Source of the DNA: Flavobacteriales bacterium
GTDB lineage: Bacteria; Bacteroidota; Bacteroidia; Flavobacteriales_D; Crocinitomicaceae
Reading direction: 5' to 3'
Assembly (NCBI GenBank): GCA_947460825.1
Contig: CANHHA010000001.1
Span: 124,001-188,000 of the forward strand
Length of the DNA: 64,000 nucleotides
This document shows positions 28,863 to 38,956 of this stretch, piece after piece; within the stretch, counting starts at the first letter, position 1, and each line of letters opens with the position of its first letter. The position numbers and the translations under genes are program-made. The notes beneath the pieces are model-generated. The model ran no database searches. It had not been told where the DNA came from and saw only the letters and a program-made list of their open reading frames with translations.

Positions 28863-30338
28863 TTAATTTTTACGTTGGTAAATCAACTGAAAAGCATGAG
28901 CACGTGCTTTTGCGATATCACTTTGCATATCGGAAAGAACGGCCAAAGCTTTAATCATGGGCGAATGGTCGAAATTATCTATCAACCAATGGGTTCTTTG
29001 GCCATAAAAATAATTCTCAGAAATTTCCGCTTTAGCCAAATCGGAATAAACATCTACCAATGCGTAAAGTTCTGTTTCATTGACTTTGTTTTTCAAGAGC
29101 AGCTCCATTAATTGTTCTTCATTGCTTACGGAAACATTTTTGGGCATAGTTAACCGGTATTGACCATAGGTTGCGCAGAGTTCTAAAAGTTGGTTTTGGA
29201 AAGCCACGTATGGATTCCAAAGTTTTTGAATACCGACTCCGTTCTGCTCAAAATCATCGTAACCTCGAATCCCTAACTCTCGCATCGGTGTATCATAATC
29301 ATCTTTGGACATGATTGCATAAAAATTGAGGGAAGTAGGGATCAAGGGGTTTTTATCGTCGTACTTACTAACCAATAGGAAATTTTCACCGGTGGACCTA
29401 AGGTCTTCTCCTGCTTTTTCTAACAGAAGTATTTTAATCTGGTCTATGTTCCTAATAACCTCAATGGACGCTGCATTGATTTGAAGCATAGCAGCTTGTT
29501 TTACCTTATCGGCTTCGCTGAGGGAAAGGCCCATTTTTTGGCGTTGGTTAAATGAATTTAACATTCTGTCGCCGCGCTTTACGTAGTTCAGGGTTTTTAC
29601 ATGAACCATGTTTCCATAATTCAAATCATTCGAAATAATGCGTAAACTCCGGTTATCTCTCAAAAGCAAGAAACTACCGACAAGAATCAAAACGGCTAAT
29701 TTGAAGATCGAATGATTGCCGATTAAATCAATGTTTTTGCGCTTCAAATATCCATAAGCAATAATTACAAAAGGAAGTGTACCAAGACCAATAATGATCA
29801 TCTCATCAGTTCCAGGCCACTTCATCAGAAAAAATAGACTGGACAAGATTGTCACGGACAACCCTAAGAAGAAAATAGAACTTGAAACTGCAATTCTAGT
29901 GAATGGTGAACCCGCAGGTAAAAACGGTGCTCCAGCAGGTTTTACCATAAAACCTTTTAGCATAGAAACTAACGACAAAATCCCTATTCCTAAAATGATC
30001 ATTTCATTGCATCCAGGCCAATGCATTGTTTTGAAGAGGAATCCAATAATCAAGACCGCCAAGGACAAATAGGAACAGAAATTAAGCCACACAGCTTGTC
30101 GCGGAGTCAATCCTAAGGCGCTTTCCTTGGGAACTTGAAATGCTGCGATACATAGGATGGTTGCGGTAGATTGTAAACTTATTATTAACAGCGAATTCGC
30201 TCCTGGCCAGTGCATGATTTTGAACAATAAACTGATAATCGAGGTTAAAATAATTACATAATAGGCAATATCCATTATTTGTATCCCTTTTTCGGTGCTT
30301 AAAAAATGGCCTACTGAAGTTCCTTGTTTTCTTGACAT
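28863..30338 (-). CDS. GldL/GldM-like hybrid membrane protein (three GldL_N-like 2-TM repeats, one further TM, GldM N-terminal-like periplasmic domain)
   Basis: FKIMHWPGANSLLIISL, FKTMHWPGCNEMIILGI and FFLMKWPGTDEMIIIGL repeats; then FKLAVLILVGSFLLL TM; C-terminal HWLIDNFDHSPMIKALAVLSDMQSDIAKARAHAF resembles the GldM NFEGxPLxAxLxxLxxMQSDxxxxE motif. Start placed at internal ATG 30336-30338. Confidence 0.7.
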   Translation of the reverse strand: MSRKQGTSVGHFLSTEKGIQIMDIAYYVIILTSIISLLFKIMHWPGANSLLIISLQSTATILCIAAFQVPKESALGLTPRQAVWLNFCSYLSLAVLIIGFLFKTMHWPGCNEMIILGIGILSLVSMLKGFMVKPAGAPFLPAGSPFTRIAVSSSIFFLGLSVTILSSLFFLMKWPGTDEMIIIGLGTLPFVIIAYGYLKRKNIDLIGNHSIFKLAVLILVGSFLLLRDNRSLRIISNDLNYGNMVHVKTLNYVKRGDRMLNSFNQRQKMGLSLSEADKVKQAAMLQINAASIEVIRNIDQIKILLLEKAGEDLRSTGENFLLVSKYDDKNPLIPTSLNFYAIMSKDDYDTPMRELGIRGYDDFEQNGVGIQKLWNPYVAFQNQLLELCATYGQYRLTMPKNVSVSNEEQLMELLLKNKVNETELYALVDVYSDLAKAEISENYFYGQRTHWLIDNFDHSPMIKALAVLSDMQSDIAKARAHAFQLIYQRKN

Positions 30339-30381
30339 AATAGTATGAATTAATACTTGTAAAAGTATTAAAAAAACTAAC

Positions 30382-30486
30382 TCAACCTTTCTTTTGAAAA
30401 ATTTTAAAATTCCTCGCACGGGGCAGAAGTCCACCTACCGATACGTAGGGAGGAAAGTCGTAGGCAAGGATTAGGATTTTTTTCAC
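30382..30486 (-). pseudogene. N-terminal remnant of a GT-B glycosyltransferase
   Basis: GTG at 30484-30486: (V/M)KKILILAYDFPPYVSVGGLLPRARNFKIFQ..., same N-terminus as the GT at 27049-28383, then truncated. Confidence 0.75.
30428..30473. repeat. 46-bp perfect direct repeat, copy 2
   Basis: Identical to 28325-28370; flanking bases differ on both sides. Confidence 0.97.
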
Positions 30487-30557
30487 AACTCTAAAAGTAA
30501 TCATTCTAAACAAACGAATTAAAACTATATCTTCGTAGATTAACGAAATCGACAGCA

Positions 30558-31667
30558 TTGAAGAAAGCACTCATTACCGGGGTCACAGGGCAAGACGGAG
30601 CATATCTCGCAGAACTCCTGCTTGAAAAAGGGTACGAAGTCCATGGAATCAAGCGAAGATCCTCTTTGTTTAATACAGAAAGGATTGATCATTTGTACAA
30701 GGATTTGCACGAAAAAAATGTGCGCTTCATTCTGCATTACGGTGATTTGTCTGATTCAATGAACATTACCCGAATTATTCAAGAAGTGCAGCCTGATGAA
30801 ATTTATAATCTCGGTGCCATGTCGCATGTCAAAGTGAGTTTTGAAACACCTGAATATACAGCTGATGTCGATGGAATAGGTACCTTGAGAATTTTAGAAG
30901 CAGTGCGCTTGTTAGGACTTGATAAAACAAGGATATATCAAGCTTCAACTTCTGAATTGTATGGTTTAGTTCAGGAAGTGCCCCAATCTGAAAAAACACC
31001 CTTCTATCCAAGAAGTCCGTATGCTGTTGCTAAGCAATATGCTTATTGGATTACGGTAAATTATAGAGAAGCATACAACATGTATGCATGCAATGGAATT
31101 CTTTTTAATCACGAGTCGCCTCGCCGCGGAGAAACTTTTGTTACGCGCAAAATCACACGTGCAGCAGCACAAATATCTCTAGGATTACAGAATTGCTTGT
31201 ACCTCGGAAATCTCGATGCACAGCGTGATTGGGGACACGCCAAGGATTATGTGGAAGCGATGTGGAGAATGCTTCAACAAAATCAGCCAGAAGATTTTGT
31301 TATTGCAACAGGTGTGACTACTACTGTAAGAGAATTTGCACGTATGGCTTTTGAAGAAGCGGGAATTTATTTACGATTCGAAGGAAGTGGCGCGGACGAA
31401 ATAGGTTTAGTGGAAAAACTTGATTCAAAGGTCACATGCTTGGAAATAGGGCAAGTAGTGTTAAAGGTGGATGCAACTTATTTTAGACCAACTGAAGTGG
31501 AATTGCTTATTGGAGATCCAACGAAAGCAAAAACGAAATTAGGCTGGGAACCAAAATATGATTTGAATGCCTTAGTGAAAGAAATGATGCTTGCTGATCT
31601 TGCGTATTTTGAAAGAGAAAAATACCTCGAAGAAGGTGGTCATAAACGCTTTAGTCCGAATGAATAA
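30558..31667 (+). CDS. gmd: GDP-mannose 4,6-dehydratase (TTG start)
   Basis: [91 protein letters not shown]. Confidence 0.97.
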   Translation: MKKALITGVTGQDGAYLAELLLEKGYEVHGIKRRSSLFNTERIDHLYKDLHEKNVRFILHYGDLSDSMNITRIIQEVQPDEIYNLGAMSHVKVSFETPEYTADVDGIGTLRILEAVRLLGLDKTRIYQASTSELYGLVQEVPQSEKTPFYPRSPYAVAKQYAYWITVNYREAYNMYACNGILFNHESPRRGETFVTRKITRAAAQISLGLQNCLYLGNLDAQRDWGHAKDYVEAMWRMLQQNQPEDFVIATGVTTTVREFARMAFEEAGIYLRFEGSGADEIGLVEKLDSKVTCLEIGQVVLKVDATYFRPTEVELLIGDPTKAKTKLGWEPKYDLNALVKEMMLADLAYFEREKYLEEGGHKRFSPNE

Positions 31668-32583
31668 AACAGCCAAAATTTATGTAGCAGGTCACAACGG
31701 AATGGTAGGATCAGCAATAGTGCGCAAATTACAGCACGAGGGATACACCAATTTGTTGCTGCGTTCATCCAAAGAATTGGATTTGAGAAATCAAGAAGCA
31801 GTGAATCAGTTTTTTGAAACGGAACGACCAGAATATGTTTTTTTAGCTGCGGCAAAGGTGGGTGGAATTCACGCGAACAATACATTTAAGGCGGATTTTA
31901 TCTACGAAAACTTGATGATGGAATGTAATGTGATCCATGCGGCGTATCAAACAGGCGTTCAAAAACTGCTCTTTTTAGGCTCTTCGTGTATCTATCCAAA
32001 GTTTGCTGAACAACCCATTTCAGAAGACAGCTTGTTGACAGGAGCCTTGGAACCAACAAATGAACCTTATGCCCTAGCAAAGATCGCAGGATTAAAAATG
32101 TGTGATTACTACCGAGAGCAATATGGTTGCGATTTCATTTCGTTGATGCCAACCAATCTGTATGGACCAAATGATAATTATGATTTACAGAATTCTCATG
32201 TGATACCGGCAATGCTGCGTAAATTTCACGAAGCAAAGGAAGCAAATAAACCCACAGTTGAACTGTGGGGAACAGGTTCCCCACGCCGAGAGTTTTTGCA
32301 TGTGGATGACTTGGCCGATGCTTGCAACTATTTCATGTTGAATCATTCAGAAGCTGGCCACATCAATATTGGCACAGGGGAAGATATTTCGATTAAAGAA
32401 TTGGCTGAGATGATTCAAAATATAGTTGGCTATACAGGTGAAATCAGTTGGAATACTCAATACCCTGACGGAACACCACGAAAATTATTGAATGTGGATA
32501 AGGCAACGAAGTTGGGATGGCATCCTTCAATTTCTCTTCAAAAAGGACTAATTGATGTTTATACAAAAAAATTCATTTGTTGA
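31660..32583 (+). CDS. fcl: GDP-L-fucose synthase
   Basis: [63 protein letters not shown]. Start at internal ATG 31660. Confidence 0.97.
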   Translation: MNKTAKIYVAGHNGMVGSAIVRKLQHEGYTNLLLRSSKELDLRNQEAVNQFFETERPEYVFLAAAKVGGIHANNTFKADFIYENLMMECNVIHAAYQTGVQKLLFLGSSCIYPKFAEQPISEDSLLTGALEPTNEPYALAKIAGLKMCDYYREQYGCDFISLMPTNLYGPNDNYDLQNSHVIPAMLRKFHEAKEANKPTVELWGTGSPRREFLHVDDLADACNYFMLNHSEAGHINIGTGEDISIKELAEMIQNIVGYTGEISWNTQYPDGTPRKLLNVDKATKLGWHPSISLQKGLIDVYTKKFIC

Positions 32584-33751
32584 CACTTGAGTAATAACTT
32601 ATTAGTCGTTGATAGATCTTCTCTGAATAGAATTTTGAAAAGGTTTTTTGTCTGATATACTCATGATCGTACTTTGAAACATTTTGTTGTATTTGAATGA
32701 GCCCATCTGCCAGTTCGTCAATTGAATGATCAGTAATAATACCAGTTTCTGCATCAACAATATCTCTAACCCCGCCTGAGTCTGTTACAACTACGGGTTT
32801 TCCCATGGCTTGAGCCTCTGCGACTGTCAAACCGAATGTTTCCAGTTGACTGGTACTTACTAAAACATGATGTTTTGAAATTTGCTCACGAACCTCTGCT
32901 CGACTCAATCTAGGCAAAAACAAGACAGAATTTTGAATACCAAATTGGCGAACCATTTCGGACAATCTTTCTTTTTCAGAACCTTCACCAGCAATCGTCA
33001 ATTTAGAATTTGGATAAACTTTAAGCAACTCGCAACAAGCTGTTAACAAAAGATCGACGTTCTTTAAAGGAATCAAATTGCAGATAATAATGTATAAAAA
33101 CTCATCCTTTACGCAATTCTGAGTCAATGGAGACTTAAAAAAAGAAGTATCAACAACATTGGAGAGAACCTCATATCGTTGGTTAGATTCAATACAATAC
33201 TGTTGCAATGTTTTTTCCAATGCAAAACGACTTACAAAAAACACATTCTGTGCAGACTGATACACCGACTTTATGATTTTTATATCTTGACGTGAATATT
33301 GTTCTGGATTGAAAATAAGCCCAGATGTATGTTCCGTATGAAAAAACGGTTTGCCAAATTTTTCACCCAAGTGCATCGCTATGAATCCACCCATAAATAG
33401 TGCATGGCTATGAATAAGATCAAAATCTGCTGCATTGATTTTATACTTTGCAAATGCTTTTATGGAAAATCTCAATAACTTTTGGTAAGCAATACCTCTA
33501 AATCCGGGTAGAGTTGGCGTAACACCAACACGAATAACATCTACTCCACTTCGCTTTGTTTTTTGACACGTATCTTTTTGATTCAATGATTCTAAAAATG
33601 TACCCATTAAGAAGGTATGCAGCACAGTCACTCGATGACCAGCTTTAATTAACATCTGCGCCTGCTCTTCCACGAAAGATCCATTAGTAGGATGCTGATC
33701 ATCAGGATACCACGAAGCCACAATCAATATATTCAATGGTCTAGCGCTCAT
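32573..33751 (-). CDS. Glycosyltransferase family 4
   Basis: [62 protein letters not shown]. Confidence 0.92.
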   Translation of the reverse strand: MSARPLNILIVASWYPDDQHPTNGSFVEEQAQMLIKAGHRVTVLHTFLMGTFLESLNQKDTCQKTKRSGVDVIRVGVTPTLPGFRGIAYQKLLRFSIKAFAKYKINAADFDLIHSHALFMGGFIAMHLGEKFGKPFFHTEHTSGLIFNPEQYSRQDIKIIKSVYQSAQNVFFVSRFALEKTLQQYCIESNQRYEVLSNVVDTSFFKSPLTQNCVKDEFLYIIICNLIPLKNVDLLLTACCELLKVYPNSKLTIAGEGSEKERLSEMVRQFGIQNSVLFLPRLSRAEVREQISKHHVLVSTSQLETFGLTVAEAQAMGKPVVVTDSGGVRDIVDAETGIITDHSIDELADGLIQIQQNVSKYDHEYIRQKTFSKFYSEKIYQRLISYYSSVNK

Positions 33752-34652
33752 GCATACCGATTTTCAGTTGGTTTAAAAAGATCTTTGGTAATTCTGTTAC
33801 TAAATACCATGAGGGTTTATGAAACATGGCTTTTAACCAGATGTTGAGAGCAATTAAATATTGACCATTTTGACGAGTTTGATAAAGAAACATTCTATAT
33901 TTTCTATCCATATAATCACGGATATCATATTTAGATATCACAGGACTCAATAGTAGTGAATAATTCTCATACATGTGTTGTATCATACTCAGATGGTCTT
34001 TGACACGTTTCATAGATATCTTTGAATTAACACTTCGCCCAGGGTGTTCTGCCAAGACATTGGTGAAAGATGACAGTTGATAGAATGGATAAGACATAGC
34101 TAAGCGAATCCACAGATGAGTATCTTCCCAGTAAGATTTTTTAAAGACTTCTGCAAACCTGTGTTGATCAAAACACTCGCGATGAATGCAAACACTTATA
34201 GGAGTAATGATCGTCTGCCTCAATATGTAAAGGGCGGGATGTTCGTCTGCTGAAGGGTCATAAAGAGGTTTTTTGATCAATTCACCATTGCGTTCCTCAT
34301 ACCCACCGGTGATTAAAAAGCTGGGGCCCGGATTCTCTTGGTCTATGAATTGAGAAAAGGATTCTAGGTGATTAGGTAAAAAATAATCGTCACTATCCAA
34401 AAAACAAATCCATTCACCGGAGGCATGTCTCATACCATTATTTCGAGCAGCACTTCTTTCAGCATTGTCTTGATAAAGATACCTTACTCGATCATCAAGA
34501 AAAGATTCAACAATTTCCTTTGTATTGTCGGTAGAACCGTCGTCAACAACTATTAGTTGCCAGTTCGTATAGTTCTGATCTATAACACTATTAATTGTTT
34601 TAGATATTAATTGGGCACGATTATATGTTGGTAATATAATAGAAAAAGTCAT
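33741..34652 (-). CDS. Glycosyltransferase family 2
   Basis: FSIILPTYNRAQLISKTINSVIDQNYTNWQLIVVDDGSTDNT; CFLDSDDYFLPNHL. Confidence 0.93.
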   Translation of the reverse strand: MTFSIILPTYNRAQLISKTINSVIDQNYTNWQLIVVDDGSTDNTKEIVESFLDDRVRYLYQDNAERSAARNNGMRHASGEWICFLDSDDYFLPNHLESFSQFIDQENPGPSFLITGGYEERNGELIKKPLYDPSADEHPALYILRQTIITPISVCIHRECFDQHRFAEVFKKSYWEDTHLWIRLAMSYPFYQLSSFTNVLAEHPGRSVNSKISMKRVKDHLSMIQHMYENYSLLLSPVISKYDIRDYMDRKYRMFLYQTRQNGQYLIALNIWLKAMFHKPSWYLVTELPKIFLNQLKIGMHER

Positions 34653-34746
34653 TTTTAAAGCTTCATATTAATTGTTATTCACGATTAGAAAGCTATTTAA
34701 TATTTTCAAATATTTGTTGATTACAAATTACTAGGCGGCTTAGTTG

Positions 34747-35442
34747 TTAATATAGAATTGAAGTCGAATTGTCCTTTTCAATAAATGTTTTATAATCAAA
34801 GCGTCTTAAATAATCAATAATATTTTGATGTTCATTATATGTAATATGGGCATGCTCAAAATGGATAATCTTAGGCTTTACGATATTAAAATCAATAGAA
34901 CAAATCAAATTATTTTCATATCCTTCTACATCAATCAATAAAAGATCAAAATCTAAAAGCTCATGTTTTTTACAAATATTTTCCAACGTGTCGCATGGAA
35001 CCTGAATCGTTTCAATTGAATTGATATAATTTGACCTTGATAAGATACCTTTATGGGGTGTTACAGTGCTGAATAATTTATTAGAATCTAAACTTGGGTC
35101 ATTACTGAAAGAAAGTGAAATTTCACCTTTAAAATCGGCAATTGCCATGTTTTCAAAAATGAGATTATCTCTGTCAATATAGTTTTTCCGTAAAAGTTTA
35201 TTAACTTTCGGCTCAGGTTCAATTAATACTCCATTCCAATTATATTTTTTAACGAATTCATGAATTGGATCACAACTAATTCCATCATTCTCACCTATTT
35301 GTATAAATTTGAGTTTAGGTTCTTTTTTACAAATTTTATTAATAAGCAAATCAAAGAATTCACCATCCTTTTTAAATTTTTCACCTAAATACATATGTAA
35401 TCTCCAGGAGAAAGGGATCATTTTTTTAATAACGTTTATCAT
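34747..35442 (-). CDS. FkbM-family methyltransferase
   Basis: LKFIQIGENDGISCDPIHEFVKKYNWNGVLIEPEP; DLLLIDVEGYENNLI. Confidence 0.85.
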   Translation of the reverse strand: MINVIKKMIPFSWRLHMYLGEKFKKDGEFFDLLINKICKKEPKLKFIQIGENDGISCDPIHEFVKKYNWNGVLIEPEPKVNKLLRKNYIDRDNLIFENMAIADFKGEISLSFSNDPSLDSNKLFSTVTPHKGILSRSNYINSIETIQVPCDTLENICKKHELLDFDLLLIDVEGYENNLICSIDFNIVKPKIIHFEHAHITYNEHQNIIDYLRRFDYKTFIEKDNSTSILY

Positions 35443-35452
35443 TCGTAGTTTT

Positions 35453-36391
35453 TTAAATGTATTTTTTTATTGATTCTTTGATTTTGTTGTCTTTAACAAA
35501 TAGAAAATCAGTTACTTCATTTATTGATTCAATATCATTAACAGAATTTAGCTTATTTAAAAGTTTGCCGCTCCACCTATCAGAAAACAAAGCAAAACAT
35601 TGGTAATTGAAATCTTTTAAAGTATTAAAAATTACATTGAAGTTTTTTGATTTATCATTAATTTCAATTATTAAAGTTGGTGACAATGATTCAATAACAT
35701 TAATTGCTCCACTTATCATCTCCTTTTCATGTCCCTCAATATCAACTTTAATAAAAATATCTTTTGTTGTAATTCCATTTTCTTTTATGAATGAATCGAG
35801 TGTTATTGTTTCAATAGAAAGAGATTTAATAAATTCCGTTTCTAAATTATCATTGATTGAACTTTTATAGCTTGAAGAATCAATATTAAATGTTACGTGT
35901 CCATTTTTGTTTGATATTCCCTTTCGAATTATTTGGTAATTGTTGTAATTATTTAATTTACAGCGAGACTCATTAATATCGCTTACTTCATTATTTGGTT
36001 CAAACATATAAGTTTGTTGACCATTAGATAATGCTAACAAAGATCGCATACCCAAATTTGCTCCAATGTCTATGTAAAGACAGTCTTTTCCAATTGCTTT
36101 TAGGATTTCATTTTCAACAATTGCGATGCCAGGTGAATACCATTTATAGTCCAAAGCGAACTGAAGAGTTTTATAATCGTCCGGATTAATTTTGGTCTTG
36201 ATAATTTTGCCGTTTCTCAATTTTATTTTCCAATCAATTTTTTTTCGAGGAATTTTAACATATTGATGTAACACATTTATTACTCGTGGACCTGATCTTT
36301 CATAAATGAAGTTGTAAAGTTTGATCATGTAAGGCAAATAGAGCGAGATCGAAATGATGCTACATGTCAATTTTAATAGTTGTTTTTTCAT
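35453..36391 (-). CDS. FkbM-family methyltransferase
   Basis: CLYIDIGANLGMRSLLAL, TYMFEPNNEV, ITLDSFIKENGI...IFIKVDIEGHEKEMISGA. Confidence 0.9.
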   Translation of the reverse strand: MKKQLLKLTCSIISISLYLPYMIKLYNFIYERSGPRVINVLHQYVKIPRKKIDWKIKLRNGKIIKTKINPDDYKTLQFALDYKWYSPGIAIVENEILKAIGKDCLYIDIGANLGMRSLLALSNGQQTYMFEPNNEVSDINESRCKLNNYNNYQIIRKGISNKNGHVTFNIDSSSYKSSINDNLETEFIKSLSIETITLDSFIKENGITTKDIFIKVDIEGHEKEMISGAINVIESLSPTLIIEINDKSKNFNVIFNTLKDFNYQCFALFSDRWSGKLLNKLNSVNDIESINEVTDFLFVKDNKIKESIKKYI

Positions 36392-37317
36392 TTGTTGGTG
36401 TTATACCTAAGTGGTTTTGAATAAGAATTGAACAGAACATTCATATAGTATTTTGTTGCGCCAAAATAAGCCTTAAAACTGAGCCAATAGTCTTTTTTGT
36501 AGGATTTATCCATAAATGGAAGCAGGAAGAAATTACTTGAAAAATTTAAGCAATTGAGCCAGAAAAATAGGATGACCCCTAAAGTACCTCTCGCTTTCAA
36601 AAATAATAGACAATTACTAATGTTTCTTTGGGTATTAGTTTTTAGTTTATTCGATTGAGTGGCTTCACCAATATGAAGTACTTGGATATCACTATAAAAT
36701 GAAATACAGAAACCTCTTTTAATAGCTCGATGACAAAGTTCTATTTCTTCTGCGTATAAAAAAAAATCTTCATCGAAGAAAATATCCTCTTGTAGCATTG
36801 ATTTTGAAAGAATCATACATGATCCATGAACAGCTTTTACAGTTTCTAAAGGGGGAGGTAAAATACGTAATTTATCGATAATCAGGTTTTGCCTAAGTAT
36901 TTGGCGAAAAGACGCATACTCACTGTAGAAGGAATTTGAGTTTTTCCCATTAGAATCTATTAACTGAACCCCAGCAATAGCTGGTTCGTCTTTATCATGG
37001 TTAAATCGATGGTACAGATCAATTAACTTATTAGAATCTATTATTGAGTCTGGGTTTAAAAGGAGAATGGTTTCATATTGTGCTATCTTGAAAGCACGGT
37101 TATTTGCCTTTCCGAATCCTACGTTGTATTCATTTGAGATCCAGATTATTGTCGGATATATTTTTTTAACACGAGTTTGATCATCTGAATTTGAACCATT
37201 GTCTGAAATAATTACTTCGTAAGGGAAATCGTAATCAGCATGTAAAAAATGGCCAATACACTGCAGAATCAGATCAACAGACCAATAGTTTACAATAACA
37301 ATACTCAATCCTTTCAT
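36388..37317 (-). CDS. Glycosyltransferase family 2 (rhamnosyltransferase-like)
   Basis: LSIVIVNYWSVDLILQCIGHF, VIISDNGSNSDD, NVGFGKANNRAF, LLLNPDS, FFLYAEEIELCHRA. Confidence 0.93.
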   Translation of the reverse strand: MKGLSIVIVNYWSVDLILQCIGHFLHADYDFPYEVIISDNGSNSDDQTRVKKIYPTIIWISNEYNVGFGKANNRAFKIAQYETILLLNPDSIIDSNKLIDLYHRFNHDKDEPAIAGVQLIDSNGKNSNSFYSEYASFRQILRQNLIIDKLRILPPPLETVKAVHGSCMILSKSMLQEDIFFDEDFFLYAEEIELCHRAIKRGFCISFYSDIQVLHIGEATQSNKLKTNTQRNISNCLLFLKARGTLGVILFFWLNCLNFSSNFFLLPFMDKSYKKDYWLSFKAYFGATKYYMNVLFNSYSKPLRYNTNK

Positions 37318-38243
37318 TATTTAAGTATAATGGACTTAATAAATTTGTAAGCATAATGGCGATCAATTTTCCACAACTTAAGGTGAATTCTAATAGCTTC
37401 ATTTAAGCTCACCTCCTTCCGAAAATAATTACAGTATTTAAAGATGAGTCTATCGCTGAGTATTCTTTTTTTATCGGGATAAAAATTAATTAAGTAAATA
37501 TAAAGATTTATGTTTTCAAAAAAAGTAGCCAATTGTTTACTTTTTTGTTTCCGCACGGTATTTTCATGAATTCTAAAATTATTCATAAGGGCTGGCGTGA
37601 AGTATACGTCACCTTTTTGAGCTAGTAGAATCCAGAAATACCAATCACCATAGAGCTTAAAATCAAGAATTGAATTTATGTAATTGTTTCTAAGAGCGCT
37701 TTTTCTGAACAGAACTGCACTTGCGTTTGGAATGTTATTTTCGGCAAGTAATAATTCTTGTATAAACTCACCTCCTTTTAAAACAAATTCACTCGAAAAC
37801 CGCTGATCCTGAGCAATATTTGGTAATGAGGTATAGTTTAAATAGTTTGTTCTTTTGCCATTTTCATCAATTATTTTAGATCCACAATAACCAAGAACTA
37901 CATTTTCATGATTCAGCATTTTCTGAATCATCGTTTGTAGGAAGTCTTCTTCTGCAGCATCATCACTTTCAGCAATCCATATAAAATCTCCTGAACATTT
38001 GTCAATGCCTTTCAACCATTGCTTGAACGTTGATCCAGAATTAATATCATTAGTTATAATACCTTTTACTTTAGGATTATTACTAAATAAATTGATCGTG
38101 TTTAAGCTGTCATCCGTTGATTTATCATCCAAAATTATTACTTCGATATTTGAGTAGGATTGATTCAAAATTGAATTAATCCGATCAATAAGAAATTTTG
38201 AATGGTTATAATTCGGCAGTATAACAGAAACTAATGGGGTCAT
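37317..38243 (-). CDS. Glycosyltransferase family 2
   Basis: PLVSVILPNYNHSKFLIDRINSILNQSYSNIEVIILDDKSTDDS; WIAESDDAAEEDFL. Confidence 0.93.
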   Translation of the reverse strand: MTPLVSVILPNYNHSKFLIDRINSILNQSYSNIEVIILDDKSTDDSLNTINLFSNNPKVKGIITNDINSGSTFKQWLKGIDKCSGDFIWIAESDDAAEEDFLQTMIQKMLNHENVVLGYCGSKIIDENGKRTNYLNYTSLPNIAQDQRFSSEFVLKGGEFIQELLLAENNIPNASAVLFRKSALRNNYINSILDFKLYGDWYFWILLAQKGDVYFTPALMNNFRIHENTVRKQKSKQLATFFENINLYIYLINFYPDKKRILSDRLIFKYCNYFRKEVSLNEAIRIHLKLWKIDRHYAYKFIKSIILK

Positions 38244-38956
38244 TTTATAAAAAATTTACTAATCATGTAGTGGAACTTCACTTTAATAGTTCTCTTCCTT
38301 AATTCTTTTTTGATGATTTTTTGGATATTCTTTAGAAACATAGTGTCTGTAGCTGCACTTACTCCGTTTTCGTTGTAACATGCTATGATCTGATCGACGA
38401 ATTTAGAGGCATACTTATCCATCCATTTTAAATTGAATTCCCAGTCGGCATATAACTTATAATCTGTGTTGAAATAACCAATTTCTTGAAATAGATTTCG
38501 ATTGTAAAAAATAGCTTGATGACAAATGTTCTTATAGCTAAGTCTAAATAAGTTGAAATCTCTGTCGTATTCGAGTCTGGAATTTTGAAATTTTACTTTG
38601 CCATATACTACCATCAACTCTTGATGATCTTTTATGGAGTTATAAACATGTTGTAATACAGAATTTGTATAAAAATAATCATCAGAGCCGGTGAAGTAAA
38701 TCCAATCTCCAGTGGCTTCAACTATTCCTTTATTCATTCCATCATAAATACCGTCATCCTTTTTTCTAAAATATTTTATTCGAGAATCTGAAAGAAAGTT
38801 CTCAATTAATAATTGGGTTAAATCAACACTTTCACTGTCCATTATAATTAATTCCCAATTTGTATACGTTTGATCAAGGACGCCACGAATTGTCCGCTCA
38901 ATAGTTTTTTCTCCATTGAAAACAGGTAGAATAATGCTAAATAATGGATCAGTCAT
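38240..38956 (-). CDS. Glycosyltransferase family 2 (WcaA-like)
   Basis: FSIILPVFNGEKTIERTIRGVLDQTYTNWELIIMDSESVD; ATGDWIYFTGSDDYFY. Confidence 0.92.
   Translation of the reverse strand: MTDPLFSIILPVFNGEKTIERTIRGVLDQTYTNWELIIMDSESVDLTQLLIENFLSDSRIKYFRKKDDGIYDGMNKGIVEATGDWIYFTGSDDYFYTNSVLQHVYNSIKDHQELMVVYGKVKFQNSRLEYDRDFNLFRLSYKNICHQAIFYNRNLFQEIGYFNTDYKLYADWEFNLKWMDKYASKFVDQIIACYNENGVSAATDTMFLKNIQKIIKKELRKRTIKVKFHYMISKFFIK

Noticed and set aside
28600-32830. Similar DNA in the GT fragment (28.6 kb) and GT4 gene (32.8 kb) as a recombination repeat
   Set aside because: Protein motif ([21 protein letters not shown]) is shared but the DNA differs at many third positions; family conservation explains it.
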